A stretch of 64,000 nucleotides of DNA, taken from positions 30,001 through 94,000 of the forward strand of contig CAUJNA010000512.1 of the NCBI GenBank assembly GCA_963377175.1, in the 5' to 3' direction. Origin of the DNA: Effrenium voratum. Lineage: Eukaryota > Sar > Dinophyceae > Suessiales > Symbiodiniaceae. Under the pieces are notes generated by a model. It had not been told where the DNA came from and did no database searches. It saw only the letters and a program-made list of their open reading frames with translations. This document shows positions 1 to 11,299 of the stretch, piece by piece. Position numbers and translations under genes: made by a program. Position 1 is the first letter of the stretch. Each line of letters starts with the position of its first letter.

Positions 1-273
1 CTCTTGCTGCCCTCCCAAAAACATGGAACTTGAAAGGGACATCTTTGGACCATGCACATCTAACCATTTTTCCGGCTGCGTGTTTGGAAGGATACTGTGT
101 TACTCGTTTCCCTTGCAAGATCCAGTGGCAACAACGCAATCACCCAACTCAGACAGGCTCCGGCCTGATTGGTGTGGAGTCCACCGCACCTGCGCGGGAT
201 TCAAGCGGCACATTGGGCATCGAACGAGTTGATAGGCCGAACAAAGGCACCAAACTGTTGTGTGTGTGTGTCA

Positions 274-364
274 CTCAAAATGAAAGAGCTGGGGTTACGC
301 AGGTGTTTTGCTTTGGTTCCATTTAACAAGGTGCCATTTTGGTACCTGTATTTGAGCCACAGCC
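274..364 (+). repeat. Dispersed repeat family K, copy 1
   Basis: This stretch shares an ordered set of short blocks with 25,014-25,110: a GAGCTGGG motif, TTACGCAGGTGTT, a pyrimidine-rich middle, GCCATTTTGG and TTTGAGCCAC. Spacing between the blocks is nearly the same in both copies, so this is common ancestry and not chance. No terminal inverted repeat or target duplication was seen. Its function is unknown. Confidence 0.5.
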
Positions 365-941
365 TTGTGTTTTTGTGTGTCACTCAATTGCTCCAAGCCC
401 AAAAAAAGGTCCGCCCAGGATCTCCCTGCGACGGTTGCATCGCTTGCCCCAACCTGCTGGTTTGGACACTCTTTCAGCCGAGGGGCGCCGGCTAAGCCCA
501 AACTCCACAACTTGCCTCCAGCATTTCTTGGCCTTGGGGTGAACTGCAAACCGCATGTTCAGGCTCTTGTTCATATCCAGTGAATCTAGCCTACCCCAAA
601 GAAAAACAACAACTAGTCTTACCTTAAAGGATGGGTTTGTTCCTCTGGCATCAAATTTTAATTGCATAGCTGGTCCCGTTTCGACGGCCAAGCGACGCGC
701 CAAGCAACACCAGAAAGGAGCGCCGGTCAGTTGGATATGTTCAACCAAAATGGGCGCCAGGCATGCTTCCAGACCAATGAGGAAGAGTAGATTCGGAATC
801 CTTACGGATGTCCCGCTTAAAACAATACATGCGTGCTATGTTTGTTGTTCCTATTTCTTAACGTTTGAAGGGGCCAATCCTGAAGACACGGTTTTTGGGG
901 CTCCAAGAATAAGCCCAATTTGTCAGCCCTTCCTCCATTGG

Positions 942-1130
942 AGGGCATTGGTGAAAGTGGTGGCCCGCAGAGTTCTGAGGGGTCGCCTGGGCCAAGATAA
1001 GCTCTTGGCGCAAGTTGCGACTGCGGCTTTGGGCGTGGTCGACTTCAGAACCAAAAGTCATGACGAGTTGACAATAGCGTGCAGCCCTTATCTTGCTGGT
1101 GCTCACCTCGGGTTTTTTTGGTGGACATCA
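942..1130 (+). CDS. Exon-like open segment, unknown protein, strand uncertain
   Basis: The plus frame reads without a stop through a segment with balanced codon use, containing VKVVARRVLRGRLGQDK and then GVVDFRTKSHDEL, and ends at a TGA near 1,131. The opposite strand is also open over much of the range, so strand is not certain. I do not recognise a family. No clear acceptor or start codon fixes the 5' end. Confidence 0.22.
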
Positions 1131-1454
1131 TGAGGGGAGTTTATGTCCACCAACCGCTTTTCAGGGGTTCATCAAATTTCATTTCCGTTTGAATGCGCCC
1201 CCTGGAAAAACACAGTGAACAATTCCCTAACAGGGGAAATAACATATATTGGTAAGCAAATGGAAGTTTTGGTAGAACAAATCATTCTGTGGACGGTTGC
1301 GATCTTTATTTCGCACAACGAAATAAAACTATGGTACGTGCAAGGGAATCGTCATTCCAAGGCTTCTTAGAACAGGATTTCGTCCATCCACAGGGGATTT
1401 CGACTCCGGTGTAGGGATGCCGTAAAGGAAACCAGCAGCTGGATGGTTTAGTTC

Positions 1455-1610
1455 GGGTCATTCCATGTCTCGTTTCCTGCATCTCTCGCGCCAGCAAGTT
1501 GCTTGCCAGAGCTGCCACTGCCGGAACGATGAACGAGGTGTTCGGGCCCCTTCCGCCAGAGACCAGCAGAGTGTCCTCCTTTCCTTTTTTGGAAGCTCCA
1601 AAAGTGGCAG
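1455..1610 (-). CDS. Exon-like open segment, unknown protein
   Basis: The minus frame reads GKEDTLLVSGGRGPN and then SFIVPAVAALASNLL, a composition typical of folded protein, with a hydrophobic helix-like stretch in the second half. The frame stays open beyond both sides, so the exon borders are unknown. The product is not recognised. It lies upstream of other minus-strand islands but no splice link between them can be shown. Confidence 0.33.
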
Positions 1611-1972
1611 TTCCCATAAAACACCGGTCAATGACCGGCCAGGGCAAAGCCACACAGAGCCTCAGACGGGTTTGAGCCTGGGCGCCTGACAATGCAAAGT
1701 AAGCGTTGTCAACGTGTGTTCGTTTTGGTTTGGTCCAACAGGAAACCGAAAGGAACGGGCCTCCGAGATCGAGAAACCCATTCGGGTTCGATTTTTTTCA
1801 GGGTGCCCCTGATTTTGGTGGGCGGGTCTCAGCCAGACAGCGGAAGGAACCCCCAGCAACCTCTTGACAGGCGCCGAGCCCGATTTCGGGGCTGGGCTTG
1901 CTGAAAGTGAACAACTTGCAATTAGTTTTCTTTGTTTTTTTTTTGTGGGGGGGGGGGGAATTTAGTGATTTG

Positions 1973-2043
1973 TTTGGAAACTACCACTAAACCAACTAAA
2001 AGCCTAAAAGGCCAAGGAACCGGACGGCCGGGGGCCACCAAGG
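1973..2043 (+). repeat. Dispersed repeat family H, copy 1
   Basis: The pattern CCACTAAACCAACTAAAAGC followed by a GGCACCGGA-like block and a GGACGGCCG-like block matches 29,315-29,380 in the same order and spacing. The two copies are diverged. A run of eleven or more G precedes it near 1,948. No coding potential was seen. Confidence 0.45.
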
Positions 2044-2808
2044 AGAAAGAAGCCCAGCAAGTTCTAAGCGGCGCCTGGGATGGAAGCCGCCCTTGACGCC
2101 AAGCCCGCCTGCATGGGCCGTGGCGGCCAAAAAACCCGAGGTTCTGCCAACGTTACAAGGGTGCACGGAGCCCTTATCATCTTTGTTCCCTACTTCCATT
2201 TGCTGAAGTCCCATGACAAAAAAGAAAAACATAGGGCCAGGAATGCCAACGGGAGAAAATATAACAGATTCTTAAGCAAATGGAAGACTCTGATATGTTC
2301 AGATTCGGTTTCACCTTTTGCCAAATCTAACATATTACAATTAGTCTTGGGAGGAAACCCCAGATACGTCCCACGAGGACTCGACCCTGTTTCTGGGTAA
2401 CTCAGGTGACGACTTGCCATCTTGGCCGAACACCAGGTCGTCCACTCAAGGGACAGGCAGCTCGGCTTTGGCACTGAGATCACTTGCAACGGAACATGGA
2501 GCCATGCGGCTGTTGCCCCAGGGCCCACAAAGGCTGGACTTTCTGCTCAGCCGGTTAAACGCGGGGGGGGGGGGGGAACACCCGTGTTCCCAAACAAGTA
2601 AAGGTTGAAATAGAAACCCAATAGCGCCAATGGAGCATGTGTCGGTGTTGTTCTTGTCAAACACGTCTTTCGTCCGGTCCCCGAAGCTTCTCTCTCACCT
2701 GGATCCAACGAAATCCTTTTAAGAGCACAGGCAACCCTGGTTTGCTCACTAGAGGCGCTTCAAACAGTATCAAAGAGTTGCTCTGGTAGGTTCCATGTTA
2801 ATTGGCTT

Positions 2809-3255
2809 TCAGATAGACATGTCAAGTGAGGCCCGTATCCTGTCGTGCCCCGACTGCCCTTCCGGAAGCACGCACGCAATCCCGTCAGCGCAGTCTCGTT
2901 TGCACTCAGGATCCAAGAAAATAACCAGCTGGTCAATGTTGCCCTCTTGCACCATCTGGTCTGCGGCGCGTCGGCACACCACACCTTTCACCTTGCTGGG
3001 CAGTTGCACGTCAAAGGACTTGAGGGTGGTAGGACAAGAGCTCAATGTGGCAGGGGGAAGATTCCTGATCATGAATGTCCTCCATGAACTCCACAAGAGC
3101 TTCCAGAAGCCTCACGCTGCCCTGCAAACTTTGCCAGACCTTGGCGGCGCGGCGTTGGGCACCCTCATTGCGAATGCACTCCGTGAGTGCATGTTCTTGT
3201 TGTCCTCGGATTTTTTGCCGATGAGATTCTTGTCTTTGAGGAACGTGTCCATGGT
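2809..3255 (-). pseudogene. Frameshifted coding segment, unknown protein
   Basis: Two strongly coding minus-strand frames abut. The upstream frame reads QQEHALTECIRNEGAQRRAAK and continues through SVRLLEALVEFMEDIHDQES before a TGA just after 3,020. The downstream frame, shifted by one base, reads KSFDVQLPSKVKGVV, then QLVIFLDPECKRDCADGIA, and stops at 2,809. No intron fits between them. Together they give about 145 codons without an intron, so a single-base indel in a processed pseudogene, or in the assembly, is the simplest reading. The upstream part is charged and probably helical. No family is recognised. Confidence 0.5.
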
Positions 3256-3299
3256 CAGACTTGGACTCACCAAAGCGAGCCGTCTGGCGGCAAATGAAA

Positions 3300-5560
3300 A
3301 ACACACCCAGGACTGAAAGGACCGACAAAGGTGAGTGACAGTGCGAAAGACAGTAGATGGCGCAAAACGACGTTCTACCTACTTTCACCTCGCTGGCCTT
3401 GGATACCAGCAAGGGTCCCTGATCTAAAAACCTGAGGAAATGCCTGGAAACCAACAAGAAAATGGGTATCTCCTTTTTGTTGATCCACATTGGGGGGGGG
3501 CGGTTGGGACAACGCCGGTGTAAGTCTGATCTCACACGCCCCGTCCGCTTCCCCAATCCAACCCCGCGCCTCTCGGACCAAGCGACGGAGCTCGGCAACC
3601 TGCGCTCTCGCGATCGATGCGCGGAGTGGGGGGTGGTGTTGGTCTGCGGGCACCCTGTGTTTGGTGGCAAAGGGAAACCAAATGAAAGCCAGGGAAAACC
3701 AAATGGAAGCCCTATTTTTGAGTGGTACCCTATATTTGGTGTCTTTGTCAAGGAAACCAAAGGGAAATGACCCATTTCGCATGGGTACGCCTATTTTGAG
3801 ACAAACCCATTTTGAGACAAACCAATTTTACTTGGGGGGGGGGCCCTAGCTTGGGCCGGATTGGGGTAATCCAACAACCTTTGCTTTGACTTGGTTCATA
3901 TTTAGTGTTCCTAAAGTGTAAAATAGGTTTGGAGACCACAGGAATATTGAAAGGGGCTAAAGCTTTCATGTCGGTGTTGTCGACGCCACCAGCACCTCTC
4001 AACGGACGAGGAGCTTTTGCACCCAGGTCACAACCTACTCGGGAAGCACGCTGTCTCAAATCCGTTCCCGCCCTCAATTTTTTGGGGGGAGGACTATTGA
4101 TACTCCTACTCACATCCGTGTGGCCGGACAGGTCCGACCACTTTTTGCCACCAAGACTCAGATGCCCAGTGGCCATGGGAAAAAAAAGGGGCATCCTTTT
4201 CGGGTTGGTTCCGCCACATTGCTCAAGACCCCACCCCCAATTGGAGTGAGTGGAGCCCACCTTTTCGGGTTGGTTGAGTTTCAAGGGACAGGGCGGAATC
4301 CGCTGGGCCACATGGGCTGCCCCAGATGGGCTTTTTTCGCTCCGTCCCACCCCCGGATCCTCAGATCGGAGTCGGCGGAGAGAGGAGTCCGCCTCGCGGG
4401 GCGAGGCCCTTGGCTGGGAAACCACGTGGTTTGGGGGGTCCATTGAGGAAGGCCAAAGGTTGGTGGATTGAACAACATTTGCACCCGAGAAGGAGGGAGG
4501 GAGGAGGGAAGGAGGGAGGGAGGGAAGGAGGGAGGGAAGGTGGGTGGGTGGAGGGTGGAGGCTATTCATTGAAACACTTTCTAAACTTGACCAGGATGAC
4601 AAGGGACAAGTGTCAAACTGGGTGGTTTGACGCCTTGGCGTGGCTTACCTCCTGGTCCATTTGAAAACGAATGGCACAAGGTTTCGATGCTTTGGATGCT
4701 GGGTGCCGCCGACATCCCTCGTCTTTTGCGGGGGAAGTCTTTTCCAAGGCTTTCGGGTGAAGTCTGGGATGGGGCCCGCCTTTTGGGGCCTTGATAGAGC
4801 GGCGACCCAAGTTTTGGTCGAAAGATTCGAGCGCTCCAAGTTTCCAACAGATTGGACATGTCAACTCTTGACTGGCGAAAAGGGAACCATGGTTGCCGGT
4901 TTTCTGTGCATCTTGCACACGCGTGGCAGGGAATCTTCAGATCGCTTCGGGCTCCTTGGCCTTCAACCCCCAGCATCAAACCAGCGCGCGATAAGACTCT
5001 AGCTGATAATTGGGATATTGGGGGAGTTTCATGAAACCCATGTCAACCATCCCAGCAAATCCCCATCGGCTTTTGACCCCCTAACAAACCCCGTGGACCC
5101 CTTTGGGCTCAAGGATGGGGAACTGTTCGGTTCTGCGATGCATCCATGATTCTCAGACAGTCTTTTTCTCCCCCAGAAGGCTATGTCGATAAGCCCAAAT
5201 GCAAATCTCTGGAGTTGGAAGCTCCGGAGATTTCCTTCCAAGAGGTGCTTGGGCTGCGGATACCTACTGGGCTTTGGAGGTACCCGTGTTACTCTCCACT
5301 GCAGGTAATCCCCACGGAATCCAAAAACCTCTCTGGGTGGCTGGTCTTTTTTAGTGCACCCGTCAAAATGGATTTCAACACTCAGTCTTCCTCTTGGATT
5401 TAACTTTGAAACAACCCAAGGGGAACCGAGCCTGAAAAAAGACGAGCCATGTCCGAGGCACAGATCAGACGATCCCTGCGAACGGCTCAAATCAGCCAAC
5501 GGGTTCGGAGACCCTTCCCCCATTGGGGGGGGGATCATAACTCCCAATTCGTAGTGGCAC
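3300..5560. other. Intergenic or intronic stretch with homopolymers and purine tracts
   Basis: This stretch holds G runs near 3,490 and 3,833, paired CCTATTTTGAGACAAAC-like phrases near 3,790-3,830, and a GGAGG/GGAAG purine tract at 4,492-4,560. A minus-strand frame near 3,960-4,060 reads GAKAPRPLRGAGGVDNTDM and another near 4,340-4,420 reads PREADSSLRRLRSEDPG. Either could be an exon, but neither has supported borders. Confidence 0.4.
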
Positions 5561-5619
5561 ACCAAGGGAACAACTACCATCTGGCATTGAAATCTTGGAT
5601 TGTTGCAGCACCCCAGCTT

Positions 5620-5712
5620 TCTGGTAGGGTCCGAATCTCTCGCCTAACCTGGATGCTCTCATGTCCTCTCCTGCCTTGCGCACGACAGTCACCTTGCGCG
5701 GCCTCGTTCTTC
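5620..5712 (-). CDS. Exon-like segment, basic helix
   Basis: The minus frame reads RPRKVTVVRKAGEDMRASRLG and stays open further downstream. The composition, alternating basic and acidic residues, suggests a surface helix. No family is recognised. Both ends are open, so the borders are nominal. Confidence 0.35.
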
Positions 5713-5812
5713 CCCCACAAGGACCAAGGAGTTACACCTTCAAACGGAGAATTGTCAAGAAGCATGTCACTATTTTGAAACCGCGGTGCCACTTTGCAAC
5801 GGCTAAGTTCTT

Positions 5813-5838
5813 GACACACACACACACACACACACACG
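5813..5838 (+). repeat. CA dinucleotide microsatellite
   Basis: About twelve CA units occur in a row after TTCTTGACA. Confidence 0.9.
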
Positions 5839-6701
5839 CTGCAGTCAAAAAATGATGCTGTTGGCCAGGGTTCCATGAAAAAAACGCACAGTTGGTCCCT
5901 CGACAACCAAAGAAGACCAAGCCATTTGTCTTCCAGTTTTGCTCTAACCAAAAGCAGCCAGATCAGTGAAGCCAAAGCAAATCCAGCTGGCAAGGAACGG
6001 CTCTCCTGAGACAGGCACCTTCCTGGTACCCAAATCTCGACAATCATGGGCCAAACTTAGACCGTTAACCTCTGCTGGTTGCAGAAATGAAGTGATGGAA
6101 AACCAAACGGGAAAAGGTTGACAAGCTAAGTCAAGTTTGGCTGAGACGTTTGTCAAACGCTGGCGTGTGGGCACATTCAAACCGGAAATAAGGAATACTT
6201 GAGGGACCTTCATCTGTGAGTTTTAAGGCCGCTCCTCCCAGTTTGCCCAGACGACGTGAAGCAATATGACCTCGTAGCAAATGAGTCTGCCAAGTCCCAA
6301 TTCATTTTGGATAGTCACAGATGCCCAAACATCACAAACCAAGTTCCACCGTGTGTACCTCTCGCAGGGCGTGGTAGTTGAGGCGGTGGTGAAGCGTACA
6401 TTCTTGTATCACAAGCATACAAACAAGTGTACTTATGCATATATGTGTGTGTGTGCGTCTTGTTGCGGGTTCCCCCATGTTTGTGGTGCTGAAGGAACAC
6501 CAAGAGGAACACTCAAATTCATTTGGGGGTCCACATCCGAAAAGCCGAGACACCCATATTCAAATCACTCCAGGTCCTTCGAGTGGTGTGGGATTTTGCA
6601 AGATGCGTTCGAGCTAGAGCTCGAATAAAGAATACGGAAAAGAGGAGCCCTAGACACGAGGGGCGGGATCGAACCAACAAACATATGGCTGTGGGTCAAA
6701 A

Positions 6702-6810
6702 CCAATGGTACCATTTTGGGGTAGGTGAATTCACCACACATTTTAGTCTATTTTAGTGGTTGGATTGGGATGTTCACTGAGGGTACGATTTGGCTTTTGA
6801 CCCATGGCCA
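6702..6810 (+). repeat. Dispersed repeat family A, copy 1
   Basis: This is a copy of a repeat about 110 bases long whose conserved order is CCATTTTGG, TAGGTGAATTCACCAC, a TATTTTAGTGG block, TTGGATTGGGATGT, GGGTACGATTTGG and TTTGACCCATGGCCA. Other copies lie at 27,351-27,464 on the same strand and at 38,215-38,301 and 41,347-41,459 on the opposite strand. No open frame is shared between copies. Confidence 0.75.
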
Positions 6811-7194
6811 TATTGGTGAAAAGAGGAGAAAATATTCAAACATAGCCTTCATAGAGCAGATGTAAATTCTGGCCAAGTTCTAGGCTGGAATCCAAAATGC
6901 TTTTGGCCCCAAAATCCTCAGCTTTTGCCACACGAAAATCGCACCTGGGAGTATGGTCCGTGTTTTTTTTCGTTTGGTTCTCCATACTTTTCGTGAACCA
7001 GAAAACCGGTTTGAGCATCCACACATGACATCACAAAATGAAAGGCTAGGTTCCATAGTTCTGTAGGGTACCCGCAGTGGCCCCGAATCCCCAGACCCGC
7101 CGCCATTCTTTGGTCGGCAAGAAAAACGAATCTTTCGCTTGGCGTCTGCACAGTTCGGGCTTTAGAAGACATGGCGGCGTCTGGGGGAAGTGGC

Positions 7195-7285
7195 AACCTC
7201 CGCCCTTCCAGTGGTCTTGTGGAGCACATGCTGCTGCAAGTATGCCATCATGTCCAGCTCGCCCATCTCAGCCAAGCAAGCTGTC
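7195..7285 (-). CDS. Exon-like segment, unknown protein
   Basis: The minus frame reads CLAEMGELDMMAYLQQHVLHK, with G or C at most third positions. A CAG lies just upstream in GTGGACAG and could be the acceptor. The methionine-rich amphipathic pattern suggests a helix. The product is not recognised. Confidence 0.38.
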
Positions 7286-7494
7286 CACTTGCAAGTGGAG
7301 GGGCCTTGAAAGCCAAGCCGCTGAGTGTGACCTGCTCGGACCATTGTCTCGATCTATCAGATTCGCTTGGCTGCAATCTGCTTCAAATCCAGCGCTGAAA
7401 CAGCCTTCCGCCACCTCAATCCTTGGTGGTTTCGGGTGGGGCTTTCTCCCCAAATCCAAACGAGCCAATCCAAACCTTCTCTCCCGTTGGCGGC

Positions 7495-7650
7495 TGATCC
7501 GCTTCCGTCAGCCTCCGCATCCAGTCCCCGCCTCGGCCTGTGCTTGGCCCGCGCAGCCGGGGCGGCGGCCGCGGCTGCGCCCTGGGAAAGCCAGGGCCGT
7601 GGTCAGCTGTTGGGCCGAAGCGAAACTGAGCGGAAGAATACGGGGGGGTC
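7495..7650. other. GC-rich exon-like island, strand undecided
   Basis: The island contains a GGGGCGGCGGCCGCGGC core. One plus frame has an alanine run after LGLCLARAAG, another plus frame and a minus frame are also open, and none is clearly better. It has the same composition as the better supported exons of this window. Confidence 0.25.
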
Positions 7651-7881
7651 CATGTGGTTGTTCTGCTTTTGTTCCTTCAAGGAAACCAACAAGAAGTTGT
7701 CCGGCATTTGTTGGTGCCAAGAGACGCGACATGTTGGTTGCAGAGCTCCTTCGGAAATGGTTCGCCTTCAAGGCCGGCCTATGTGCCCGCGTCAGGGGCT
7801 GATTCTTTCCCGGTGGTAAAACTATCCCCACTCCCCCCCTCCTTTGGGTACCCTCCAAAAAGGCACCAGAGGTGCCCCCGC

Positions 7882-8006
7882 CTAATGAGGGTATTCCACT
7901 CTCAAGGAATTCCAGATCACTTTCCAGGTGCCCCTTTGAAGTGGCCAGGATGGCTCACCGCCACCATGGAAAACCTCACTGAAGGCTGGCTTCCCGTCAT
8001 CCCCAT
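7882..8006 (-). CDS. Terminal exon next to a family C intron-like repeat
   Basis: After the AG that ends the family C repeat at 8,007, the minus frame reads GDDGKPAFSEVFHGGGEPSW, continues through GTWKVIWNSLRVEYPH and stops at TAG, 7,884-7,882. The exon would start with two bases of a split codon, so the preceding intron would interrupt a codon after its first base. The protein is not recognised. The exact fit of coding start and repeat end is the main evidence. The exon on the other side of the repeat was not found because that flank is AT-rich. Confidence 0.5.
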
Positions 8007-8135
8007 CTTGAGTCACACTCAAAACCCGGTATTAGACTGCTCGACCAAGAACCATGCTTCAAGAAGCATAGAAGGCGGAAATTTCCGCAGCTATTTATGG
8101 CAAGGGGATTGTCCCTTACTAACCGGATCATCTAC
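8007..8135 (-). mobile_element. Family C intron-like element, copy 1
   Basis: Read on the minus strand it begins CTTTG|GTAGAT, contains GGTTAGTAAGGGAC, the palindrome GGAAATTTCC and GAAGCATGGTTCTTGG, and ends GTGTGACTCAAG. It matches 21,870-21,994 along its whole length with scattered substitutions. The GT and AG at the two ends coincide with the ends of the repeat, which is unusual for a repeat merely lying inside an intron. Confidence 0.65.
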
Positions 8136-8556
8136 CAAAGATACAAATGAAATAACATATATTCAGGATTTAATCATGATATTAGAATTAATACAATATT
8201 ATATTATATTATTTTAAATAAACCAAACGGGTGCACCACAACCTCAGATGCCCCTCACTTGCAACACTGGGGCCAGATAGGCGAAGACCTTTCGGGGTTG
8301 AGAATAAACATGGGAGCCCGTGGGCAAACCCAAGGTCCAGTCGGCAGCTTGGGGGGCAGGTGAGACTTTAGCAAAACCCTCCAGCCCCGGACCCAAAAAA
8401 ACAGATCCCCTACGTCTTCAGCTTCACCTGCCGATCCAACAAATTGTCCAGGTGCACCAACTTGCAATTCTTCCTGCGGCGCATCTCCGAAACAAGAAAG
8501 GAAGCCCCATCGTCGCAAACCCGGTCCGCCCCAAGGAAAATTCCCAAGTGGAAAAA

Positions 8557-8605
8557 TGTGTGAACCCCGGATGAATAAAGCCCTTGAATACGGGGGGTGT
8601 TCTGT
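8557..8605 (+). repeat. Degenerate half copy related to the inverted-repeat element at 32.7 kb
   Basis: The string TGAACCCCGGATGAATAAA followed by GGGGGGTGTTC resembles one arm of the element at 32,694-32,832. No second arm was seen here. Confidence 0.4.
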
Positions 8606-8821
8606 TCCCATATGGGAATCCTTCATTTTTGTGAGCTCCCCTCCATTAGTAGGATGGGGTAGTTCTGATTAGGCCCCGAGATACCGTGTGACGGCTTTGC
8701 TCACCACACCCAAACTTCCTGGGCCTCCCCCAAAATCCGCAAAGTCCCAAACGTCCCCAAACCTGAGGGATCCACAAGCAACTTTCCAAAATCCTCCAAG
8801 CGACACGCCCAGCCGTGGGGG

Positions 8822-8935
8822 TTGAGTGCCCCCCCCCGCCTCGGGCGGCGCCTCCGGCGCCTCCGAGGGCGCCTTCGGCGCCTCCGGCGCCGGAAGCTCC
8901 GGCGCCCAGGGCGGCTCCGGCGCCTGAAGGCACGA
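8822..8935 (-). repeat. GC-rich GGCGCCTCC repeat, possibly coding for a Pro/Ala/Glu tract
   Basis: The unit GGCGCCTCC and variants recur about ten times. On the minus strand the open frame reads PEPPWAPELPAPEAPKAPSE, the kind of low-complexity linker seen in eukaryotic proteins. The other minus frame gives a glycine/alanine tract. Whether it is an exon is open; the repeat itself is certain. Confidence 0.55.
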
Positions 8936-10184
8936 ACTCAGACGTCGGGACAACCTGCTTCCAGGTCCTCCAGATTTGAGAGGTGAGAATCAGTGGGTAC
9001 CAACTGTTTTTCCCTTTCTTGTCTATGTTAGTGGGGGATCCCTCCCCAAAGCAGTCCGGGCCAGCGTCTTGTTCTGGTGGCCAGCCCGCACCTGCCTGGT
9101 CCGAATCCGTCTCGTCGCAAAGATCCACCTGGTTGCAATGGCAAAAAAGGGCTGCTGGTGGCTCTTTCGCAAAGACAGGTTTGGGTCACCTCAAGGAACT
9201 CGGCATTTGCCACTTGCGCACATGGGTATGTGTCGAAGGGGTCCAACATGGTGGCTTGAACCAACCAACAAAAAGGGTACCGAGCCTAAAAACCGCAAAC
9301 CCAAATCCATGCGTTCCGAGTTCCGGTATCGCGGTATTGGGTGCCAACTAAGTGACAAACAATTCGGATGAGTGATCCCAAACGGAGGCCTGCTTTTTTG
9401 GCTAAATTTGAGACTTGGTTTCCGACCCAGGATTTCGGTTTGTTCACTGTCAAAGGCAAAAATGCCCCAAGTTCGGTCCCAAACCAGGAGTCCCGATTTC
9501 GGGCAGATGAAAACCAAGGCCGTTCGGCACCCGGGCCCAACCTGCCTGGCCGGGGCTGCACATGCTCAGCACGACCTGGCGGTTGGCACTGGGAAAGAAG
9601 AGGGGCAGAAACCCCAAAAGCAACCAACCCCAAACAGGAACGCCAGAGCCCGACCCGAAACAGCAATTTATGGTCTGAGGCTTCCCCAGGTTCGGTGCCT
9701 ATCAGTTGAGCACCACCTACAAACCTAGGCTTACCCACCACTCAAGAAAGTGTTCCCGCAGGCGTGATCGCCTTAAGAAATGCCGGACAAAGTGTTCTAC
9801 CAGAAAATGAACACCGCCACGATCCAAGGAGCATTTCCCGATTTGTGCATCAAGGTCCCCAAAAGGAACGACCGTGGTGTAGGTATCCAAAGGTAATCAG
9901 GAAGCCTTGTCACTCATTTCTCAGGTGCTCGGGCTTCATTCCATCTTTCGGGAAAAACAATCCCCAAAAGGGTACCGAGCGAGTTTCCCGTTGGAATATC
10001 TTGGTTTCCCCCCCAAAAAAAATGGGGCACCAAATTGCATCCTGCGCGCTCGTGCCCAATCAAAGATTCACCATACTAAGTCCTTCCGGTTTCATACATT
10101 CAGCCTAGCGGGTACCCTTCCGTGGAACCAAAGGGCCTCATGAGGAACATCACCTTAGACCGAGTCAGGTTCCACGTTCATGGA

Positions 10185-10376
10185 CTATGTTAAGACAAGT
10201 TTCACGATATCCACTGGGCAGCTTGAGGGTTCAAGCCGACATTTCCTCCGCCGAATCGTCTCGCCAGCTTCGCTTCGCGAGTCAAAGACCAGCGAATCCG
10301 CAAGCGCTTCTGGGGCTTTTGAATCCGATGTCGCACCCGGGAGAAACACACACCGTTCTATGGGGAGCTTCCCCAT
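10185..10376 (-). CDS. Exon-like open segment, unknown protein
   Basis: The minus frame reads CVFLPGATSDSKAPEALADS, then SEAGETIRRRKC, and ends at a stop at 10,185. A plus frame is open over the same range (HFLRRIVSPASLRESK), so strand is not proven. I prefer minus because of its more even residue composition. Confidence 0.33.
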   Translation of the reverse strand: MGKLPIERCVFLPGATSDSKAPEALADSLVFDSRSEAGETIRRRKCRLEPSSCPVDIVKLVLT

Positions 10377-10465
10377 TCTTTGCAGGGATCCTTCTTTCTA
10401 GAAATCCTCCGGAAACCCAGGGAAAACGGCTGATTTTTGAAAAAAACGAGGAGAAACAAAATGGG
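10371..10465 (+). repeat. Dispersed repeat family E, copy 1
   Basis: It shares CCCCATTCTTT, CAGGGATCC, TCTAGAAA, CCTCC, GAAACCCAGGGAAA and a TTTTTGAAAA block in order with 24,682-24,780, and with the opposite strand of 55,428-55,500. Copy 1 is the most diverged of the three. Confidence 0.6.
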
Positions 10466-10917
10466 ATTTCTAGAATGGCTGATTTTGAAAAGAACGATTG
10501 TTGAAAAGAATGGCGAATCACCCCCTAGAACACCCTCCAATTTTGCGGCCTGGTGTTTCCAGTTCAACAGGGCGCGAGAAAAAGAAAGTCCGACAAAAAA
10601 TCCGGTGTCGGCTTCTCGCCGGGGAATTCGAGTAGAAGCAAAAGGAAAGAACCATGGACAGGTTCCCCATGAAACAAGCCCAGGCAGTGTCCCCAGAAAA
10701 GGTTTCGGGCGGTTTCCGAAACACTGGAAGTTGTCAACCCTTAAGTCAACCCGTTTGGTCTTGACTCCAACAAACAAAACTAGGGAAACGGGTAAACTCA
10801 TCAAGCCACAAGCAGAAACAGCGGCCATGTTCCCTTTGGTTCAGATTGGCTCTTGGAAAGCAAAGGATTCGGGATACCGCGGCCGAGGTGCAGATGGACA
10901 AATCGCTGTGAGGGCAA

Positions 10918-11067
10918 TCAGGGGTTCTCAGCTTGCTTGCGGTAGAACGGGAGACCCAGATGGATAGCTTGTCTAATTTCCCTTCTCCACCCACACAAAC
11001 AGGGAGTGCACTATGTGACAATCAGGGTTTCTCAGATTGCTTGCGGAAGAAATGGGAGACCCAGATA
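10918..11067 (+). repeat. Local duplication, two units about 104 bases apart
   Basis: A segment of about 45 bases, ATCAGGG[T/G]TTCTCAG then TTGCTTGCGG and GGGAGACCCAGAT, occurs at 10,918-10,962 and again at 11,022-11,067. Both copies include the TTCTCAG that would be a splice acceptor for the following plus-strand exon. Confidence 0.8.
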
Positions 11068-11285
11068 TACTAGCACGTGTAGAAAGAATCTCCCAGGTGG
11101 TTGGCCAAATCTCCCAGCGTGCATTCACGTCGTCATCTCGATCCTCAGATTGGAGGAGCGTCCGTGGGGCTTCAATGGATGCATTTCTACCCCCGCCCCC
11201 AGGTCAAAGATCCAACCAAATTTCACCCAAGCTTTCACCTGGGAATATCAACCTCATGGGGATGTCATCGGTGGCCGTGTTATAG
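11036..11285 (+). CDS. Exon-like segment with acceptor, unknown protein
   Basis: After TTTCTCAG (ending 11,035) the plus frame reads LAEEMGDPDILARVERISQV, then a serine-rich part and FLPPPPGQRSN, and stops at 11,285. The first half looks like an amphipathic helix, the second like a disordered linker. The acceptor is inside a local duplication, and the upstream duplicate leads into a frame that ends early, so one of the two may be a decoy. The product is not recognised. Confidence 0.45.
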
Positions 11286-11299
11286 TGGTGTTCCCAGCA

